A program made the translations under genes and the position numbers. From Karalla daura (lineage: Eukaryota > Chordata > Actinopteri > Chaetodontiformes > Leiognathidae): a stretch of 64,000 nt of DNA. The notes under the pieces were generated by a model. It was not told the origin of the DNA, searched no databases, and saw nothing but the letters and a program-made list of their open reading frames with translations. Below, in pieces: positions 57,812 to 64,000 of this stretch (position 1 is the stretch's first letter; each line of letters opens with the position of its first letter). The stretch spans positions 17,267,509 through 17,331,508 of the forward strand of contig CM055196.1 of assembly GCA_029224185.1 (NCBI GenBank), given 5' to 3'.

Positions 57812-59660
57812 TTAAAATGCCTTTCTTCAATAGAAGGGGAGATGAGGCTTTGGGGATGCAAACATCAGCTCTCAGCTGTGTCGGGTTTTTTTCCTTTTTC
57901 CGCTGATGTAAAACACTGAAGAAAAAAAAACCCCTATGTTTCTGTCACCGCAAACTTGTAAAAGCAGCTGGATTAACCCCTGAAGGCCCAGTTGGTGTGT
58001 CAGCGGTGGCTGTAATGGAAGCAGCAACATCAGGCTTTCACAAAGGTGAACTCCTACGAATCGACAAACCACACCTCAGCGAGACAGATTTCAAGGAGTG
58101 TTATGTAATTAAAGTGCTACACTGAAGGTCGATGGCACAGGAATCTAACACACACCTCGATGATGGCTACACAGTGAAGCAGAGGATGCCCGATGCAGAT
58201 TTCCTATCAAATACTGTCTCTGATTATACATACATTTCAGTTCTACAGAAAAGAAAAGAAAAATCACATGACAGACAGAGAGCAGGCACAGAAAATGTCT
58301 GCCTACGCACGGTATGAATTTCTGCTTTTTTACCACAATATTGCAAAAACGAATCTATGGCTGAGGGCACTGTGGCAATAGGATGTTGTCTTCACAGCAA
58401 CTCACTAGCTTTTTCCTGTCAAACACTCTGAAAATACAATCAGGATAAAAAGTTGAGGCAGCTTTTGTTGGGAGCTAAAACTCAATAAACATGCACAAAC
58501 AAAAAAATCACAGAAGGTGTGGGTGAAACACTCAACAGGACCACAGCAGGCGGGATTAAGTAGGAGGGCTTTAACACTTTCAAAATGGGCTTAAAACAAA
58601 GCCTGAGCTGGCAGACGTTTCCATTAGAGTTACAACAAATTATTATTTTTATATGGTTTTTTTTTCGTCCAATAGTTGTGTGGTCCATAACATGTGGCAC
58701 AGATAATGGAAAATGTCCCATTTATATTCTTTGTCCCACACATGAAAAACATTAAGTTTGCTGCCGAAGAGACAAGACAATATCCACATTTAATAAACCT
58801 TTAAAAGAGAATATGGACTTTGTTTCAGAATTACATTCATTGCCAAGTAGTTGTATAATGTAGTTAAAGGTTGCAAGTAAGTAGTAGGAAGTTTCTAACA
58901 ATCACAGTCAAACATTCCTTTAAAATCGAGTGATCGCTTTGACTGATCGGTAAAATAGTTGGTGATTATTAGTTAGTTGTTGGAGCTCTGTCTAGTCTGA
59001 CATCTGGAAATGCTGCCTTATGTAAGAGGGACTTAACTGCTGGTGGAAATAGTTGTTAACTTCCCACAAAACTCAGACAGCTGTCGATAATTTGGTTAAT
59101 ATATAGTCAGTTAACTATTACTTTTTAAACAATCCCTCTTGAACTATCGCAAAATCATTAAAACAAATGATTATCATAAATACTTATGAGTTGATTTTTA
59201 CTTTTTTACCTCAGATTTTTACTAAGTCAACTAATAGTTAATGAATCCCTCTAGTCTCTAATAACTGACATCAGGCTAGAAAACCGTTTGACCTCTGCTT
59301 TAAAGTTGTCTGCTCACTTTAAATGGTGGACACAACTAAATTAATGTAAGAGTTTAATCAAAAATCAAAAGACTATAGCACTTTACATCTTTTCCATTAC
59401 TTAACATCCACACACTGTATATACCTATGCATCTCTTGTTTTCTGACATTGAATCAGCTCCGTTTGTTTTTACAGACTTATGAACATTTCAGTTCATGTC
59501 GCTGTAAATGAAAACGAAAGTGTTTACCTGACTACCTGTCTTATCTCGGGTCTTATCTCAAGTTTCGGACTTTGAAACGTACATTTCTTCAGCCGGGGCA
59601 GACTTGGTTTTAATAGCCTACACAGACAGACACAGAACGCTTCATCTATGACCGCTAAGT

Positions 59661-59670
59661 TATCGCGAGA
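59661..59670. promoter_or_regulatory. Near-perfect TCTCGCGAGA promoter motif
   Basis: TATCGCGAGA matches the palindromic TCTCGCGAGA core-promoter element at 9 of 10 positions. It lies about 30 bp inside intron 1, next to the proposed first-exon donor. The element is typical of TATA-less, often bidirectional vertebrate promoters. No TATA box was seen nearby. Confidence 0.35.
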
Positions 59671-59702
59671 TTTATGTCGAAATAAGAGTGAGTATCACTT
59701 AC

Positions 59703-59822
59703 TCTGACTTAAGTTCTTTGACTTCTTCTTCTTCTACTTCTTCTGGTGGTAGTTGTTCCGTAAACGGTGACACCGGGCTGAACACCGAGCTGCCGAGACT
59801 GTACCGAGAGCTGAGCAAGAGC

Positions 59823-59828
<6 letters not shown>
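59703..59828 (-). other. cd82: Probable non-coding first exon of cd82 (5' UTR)
   Basis: Exon 2 starts only 10 nt before the ATG, so at least one upstream non-coding exon is required, as in mammalian CD82. This segment ends on the minus strand in a strong donor (TCAGA then GTAAGTGATA). It is CpG-bearing and contains a purine-rich AGAAGAAG stretch of splicing-enhancer type. No other equally good donor was found in the upstream flank. The 5' boundary is a guess, placed at the edge of the adjoining CA/TG tract. This call rests on one splice site and context only. Confidence 0.4.
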
Positions 59829-59854
<26 letters not shown>

Positions 59855-59893
59855 CGTGTGTGTGAGAGCTCACACTCCTCCCACACACACACC

Positions 59894-59936
<43 letters not shown>
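59824..59936. repeat. Opposed TG and CA tracts around a GAGCTC centre
   Basis: A TG tract (59824-59863) is followed by GAGAGCTCACAC and then CA/CCA tracts to 59935. The two halves are complementary and could pair. Confidence 0.9.
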
Positions 59937-60069
59937 TTTTTTTCTTAACCGTTTCCTGCCCGTTTCCTTCACCTTCACGCAGAAGTAGTGAAGTCACTGA
60001 AGTGACATCATTACAAAAAAATAAAGATTTTGTTCTGAGTAAAACTCCTGCATTGTGAGAGAGTTTAGG

Positions 60070-60096
60070 GAAAGAAAGAAAGAAAGAAAGAAAGAC

Positions 60097-60171
<75 letters not shown>

Positions 60172-60174
60172 AAA
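60070..60174 (+). repeat. (GAAA)n microsatellite, about 26 units
   Basis: Tetranucleotide GAAA tract with one GACA interruption. Confidence 0.97.
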
Positions 60175-60418
60175 CAAAATTATAGAGGACACATTTGTAA
60201 CTGTTTTATTCAATATGTGGGAGTTGTTTGGTTATCTGTCATAGAGGACTTGGGGAAAAAAACAGTAAATATTCACATTTAAGAAACTGAGATTGGTGAA
60301 TTTTGAATTAATTTCTTAAAATCCTTCTCAAATCTGTTTTTAAATGCTTAAATCAATAAGAGATAATTGGTGATTATTTTATTAGATTAATCAGTTAGTT
60401 GCAGATTCAGTCTTGACA

Positions 60419-60443
60419 GGGTTAGGGCTAACCCTAACCCTAG
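60419..60443. repeat. Head-to-head telomere-like motif
   Basis: GGGTTAGGG is followed directly by CTAACCCTAACCC, so TTAGGG units face CCCTAA units. Confidence 0.75.
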
Positions 60444-61119
60444 GAGTAGGTCTTTCATGTATGGGGTTGAGGTGAGATGAGAGAGAGTGCAGAGAAATGA
60501 CCCGTAATGATACTTTATGACATCAGATTAATCATTATGCATGTGTTCATGGACCTTATCTTGAGAGTTGCTGGAGGTTCAGTTTAGACATGCAGCGTTC
60601 CCACCCATTTTGTTTTTCTAAACCACTTCCAGGACATCTTCCATAACTACAGAATGACGGACAAGTTGTCACCTAATACATTACACCACACCCCTATGTT
60701 TAGATGAGTCATTTTCTTGCATTTACATCTTCCACTGTGTATATTCACCCAGAACGCTTTCATGTTTACTCCTCTTCTGCCCCCTGAGTTCTGATTTAGA
60801 AGATGAACAGTGTACGGCTACACATAATCCATGACATAATGTCTTAGAAATTCACAGGCCATGCATGTAAAAACATTATAAACAGTATATATTTACTCAC
60901 ACAGTCTTACTCAGACTAGTGTGTAGAGAAAACCCATGCAGATACAGAGAGCACAAGCAGACTGGACTGTAAAATTTGTCTCCAATTTTCCGTTTTTTCA
61001 AGGACGTATGGGAACGCAGGGTTCTCAAAATAGACGCCAATTCATTTTCTGTGAATAAACTCATGGGTCAGTCATCAACTAATAGCTTTTCTGTGAACTT
61101 GTTTATTCTATTGAGTTAC

Positions 61120-61260
61120 ATGTACATTACATTTAGTCATTTAGCAGATGCTTTTATCCACAGTGGCTTACATGGGAGAAAAAAAAACAACATTAGAGCA
61201 CCATGATAAAAGAGGCCATAGTGCAACAATAAATACTGCTTTACAGAAGTGCAGTAGGAA
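61120..61260 (+). repeat. SINE/LINE-type tail
   Basis: ATTTAGTCATTTAGCAGATG followed by CTTTTATCCACAGTGGCTTA matches a motif shared by many teleost SINE and L2-type tails (GCAGACGCTTTTATCC.AAGCGACTTAC). The rest is diverged. Confidence 0.55.
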
Positions 61261-61738
61261 GATGTAAATCTCAGCACTGGAGATAGCAATAGGAAAAGTG
61301 TAAGAGGATGGAAGATCATAAGACATGCTAGTTAAGTGCAGGTTTTTAAACTAGTGACTACAGCTGTAAAATGAATATAGCCGAGTAAAAAGTACTGTAT
61401 TCCCCTCAAAAAAAAAGCAGAAAACTAGAGGTAAAAAGTCCAATAAAAATGCACCTCAGTTAGCCTGTGCTCCACCTGGTTTTATTCACAGACACGTTGC
61501 TGGGTGAGTGTGTCTTTTAAACGATCCACTGAAAGCCATTTAAACACTGTTTACACTCTGCCCTAAGAAATACACCAGGACTGGGAAGAACATGTTGACT
61601 GGAAAATATGGGGAGAATGCATACACAGGGACACATGGGAGCTTTTTGCCTATAAACAACCCCAACCACACACACATTTCCTGTGCAGCACAATCCCCCT
61701 TTTCACCCCCGTTGCCCAATATGAGCTGAGCAAGAGCA

Positions 61739-61763
61739 GTGTGTGTGTGTGTGTGTGTGTGTG
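61739..61763. repeat. (TG)n microsatellite with flank shared with 59808
   Basis: Its left flank repeats 21 bases found at 59808-59828. Confidence 0.9.
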
Positions 61764-62634
61764 AAGGTGCTAGGGGAGGGAGAACCTACATCAGGATGAT
61801 GTGGTAGGTTACAGCAGGTAGGTTCATTTAAATTTCACTGAGCGGATCTATGTGTCGACCTGACAATAATCCTGCTGTGACATGTCTGACAACTTCCATG
61901 TTTTCTAACAGAAAAAAAAAAAAAGCCAAACAACGGGTGGGATAACAAAACGGCTCCCTGGTGTGCGTGTATAGACATGTCAGAGCAAAAGAGCCAGGGT
62001 ATCTGTGGAAGGACAGGAGGATTTGGCATGCTTGTTTGATGCTGCTCTCGGATAATCACATATACCTGTGCCTAAACACGTGCTTCACATCACTCCGACA
62101 AAACACGAGTTCAGCTGCATGTTTTGACTGAGGTGAGAGACGTTTCAGCGTGTTGTATGAGCATTTTAAAGCCTTTAAAATGGAATAAGCGCATTAACGT
62201 TCCAGAAGACAACATCAAGGCCACACGAGCAGAGATTTCCCACTCGGAAGAGCACATTTCTGCAGCTGCAGATCAGCTAATTAATCAGTTGGAACATCTT
62301 AGGGTGTACACTCAAGCTCAACACTATAATTACTATGGACCAATTTAATACTGTGATTACCAACTACTCTACTTTTTTTGCCTACTACTGTTTTTAAAAG
62401 TGTCTGGTGTGCCATTACTTGTTTATTCTGTGATTATTTTGATGTAGCTGTCTCGTTGTGAATGAAATGAATGAATTAGTTACTAATGCTTAAAAAACTG
62501 GGTTCATCAAACTGTTGTTTGAGAAAGAGGCAAACAAGGATGTCAGGCTGGGCTTTGAGATATGCTTCTTTAAATGTGGGATTTTTATGGGTAACAGGGT
62601 GGAATAATGAACAGCATTGCAGTCTAAAAGTTAA

Positions 62635-62745
62635 AGATCATCGGGTTTGAATGTTTAAAAAAAAAGTGCCTTCTAGGATCAATCACAGACTCTCAATTGC
62701 CCCTAGGTGTGTGTGAGTGTGTGTTTATACTGTATGTAAGAAAGA
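62635..62745 (+). repeat. Fragment of the same dispersed repeat
   Basis: GGGTTTGAATG, CACAGACTCTCAATTGCCCC and TAGGTGTGTGTGAGTGTG match the family. The GGGTTTGAATG string is not part of a tRNA fold. Confidence 0.4.
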
Positions 62746-63109
62746 ACAAAGAGCAAAGATGATTCACTTTTCAAGTCTTCAAAATAAACAAGAGTCCTTT
62801 ATTTCAAACTAAATAGTGGAAATCCATAACAATTCATTTCTGAGGTACAATATAGCACATATATACATAAAAACACAATGCTACAACTTGAAACAGTTTG
62901 ACCTGGTACGCTATTCACAACAGTACAATATACGTTGGATCCACATCAGAGGGAATGAGGAGCTCAACTTACCATTCCTCTTGAGTGTTAAAGACACAAC
63001 TTCTCAATGTTTCTGACTATTTTACGTCAGCGAGGCGGGAGGATGAAAGAGGCATTTCTCCGTCTCCCTCCTCCTGCCCATCTCTCCGAAAATAACCTGC
63101 TTTACCGAG

Positions 63110-63290
63110 CTTTTTCATTTCGAGAGGCTGATGATTTGAGACCTTTTAGCATCGACGGAAATGGGCCGATATTTTTCCTGAACGCCATAATTACCGCACC
63201 AGTCGGGACAGAGCAGTAGGCTGGGGCGCACAATGTCAGTAGGGAGTGCTGCATCTAATTAAACACTGGGTAAAAAGATAATTACAACTT
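63110..63290. promoter_or_regulatory. Candidate conserved non-coding element upstream of cd82
   Basis: GATATTTTTCCTGAACGCC, ATAATTACCGCACCAG, TGCATCTAATTAAACACTGG and AAAAGATAATTACAAC are unique sequence dense in homeodomain cores. Confidence 0.35.
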
Positions 63291-64000
63291 TTCAGGAGCG
63301 AGGGAGACCTCACCCATGTTTCACGTTCTCTATCTGAGCTGAAAACTCACTCGGGTAACGAGCACATCTGCCTTCGCTGATGGACTCCCAACTGCAAACC
63401 CTCAATCTGCGCGACCTCAGGACCACTCCTTTCTGGGCCAGGACTCCGCCTGGTTATTTGCAGGCGAGTGGACCACCACTGGGAGAGAGACCTGCAAGGG
63501 TGCGTCTTGTCCGACTTAGAAAAACAAAGGTTTCGGGGTGAACTTTAAGAAAACGGGTGTCTTTTCTCCCTGGCCTTGCAGCAGGTGCTGAAGCGGAGGG
63601 TTTTCAGAGATCAGATTGTTGCTGGCACAGCTCTGAAGCCTCACGTACCTGAGGGCGTTCCACACAGAGGGAGGTAGAGAATGACCTGAAACTATCGACT
63701 CAAGGAAAACTGTCAAGACTTGGGAAAAATCTGTCTACTTCTTAAGGCTTTTTGTCATGTTTAGCATCTGTTAACCACTATTTATTCCTTTATTTATCGC
63801 TCTTGGCATTTCTAATGTAGATGGCGGCACCTTGCTACACAGACTGAGCTATTTCTTTCGCTGGATTATATTGCATGCATGACGTCCAAAATACAAATGT
63901 CATTTAAATAGGTACAAAATGACAAAAACGAGCAAGAGAAAGATCAACCTTTGAAAATCATTTATCTAATACTGAACAAGTTCCCTTGGTTCACAAGAAC

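Larger units (their letters stand above)
53282..59702 (-). other. Probable cd82 intron 1
   Basis: This spans about 6.4 kb if the upstream exon call is right. It holds two TTAA-family repeat copies (55850-56322 and 57290-57811). A CTCF-like partial match lies near 53528. An unrecognised minus-strand open frame lies at 56575-57039. No further exon was recognised. Confidence 0.5.
60175..64000. other. Upstream flank of cd82
   Basis: Contains the telomere-like motif, SINE-like tail, TG tract at 61739 and the island at 63110. Small open frames at 62124-62348 (+) and 63516-63716 (-) look somewhat protein-like but are unidentified. Confidence 0.55.

Noticed and set aside
63516..63716. Minus frame with PPSVWNALR
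   Set aside because: The WNAL wording recalls fish retroelement proteins, but it is too short and isolated to assign.

Overview
The window looks like teleost fish nuclear DNA, probably from a spiny-rayed (percomorph-type) lineage. It has split genes with short GT-AG exons, very many long CA/TG microsatellites, and interspersed repeats of kinds common in teleosts. I see no prokaryotic gene organisation, no CRISPR array and no recognisable tRNA or rRNA. Most long open frames are translations of microsatellites (TH, CV, RE or YLSI repeats) and are not genes.

I can support one protein gene, the tetraspanin cd82 (KAI1 homologue), on the minus strand. Eight coding exons lie between 53271 (ATG) and 37982 (stop). 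All splice sites are GT-AG, the reading frame closes exactly, and the predicted protein is 256 residues. It keeps the four membrane segments, the CCG motif and six cysteines of the large extracellular loop, the polar membrane residues N17, Q99 and E231, and the C-terminal YxxV signal ending in VPKY. A non-coding first exon is likely at about 59703-59828, close to a near-perfect TCTCGCGAGA promoter motif. Four of the eight donor sites have a sense-strand CA repeat within about 50 nt downstream.

Layout. 1-36.3 kb: downstream intergenic DNA, with no supportable exon, rich in interspersed repeats, microsatellites and AT-rich islands that resemble conserved non-coding elements. 36.3-59.8 kb: cd82, including its likely 3' UTR. 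59.8-64 kb: upstream flank, with opposed TG/CA tracts, a GAAA tract, a short telomere-like palindrome, a SINE-like tail and another homeobox-motif-rich island. In mammals CD82 lies between ALX4 and TSPAN18. Neither gene was found here, so this may be part of a regulatory landscape between them.

Two repeat families stand out. One is an element of up to about 645 bp with AGG...CCT ends flanked by TTAA, present in about 11 full or partial copies in both orientations. The other is an element of about 630-740 bp, present in two opposite copies 17 kb apart, with an internal hairpin. Around the 3' end of cd82, strong CTCF-like motifs sit in divergent orientation (35982 on minus, 38272 and 38292 on plus), as at many domain boundaries.
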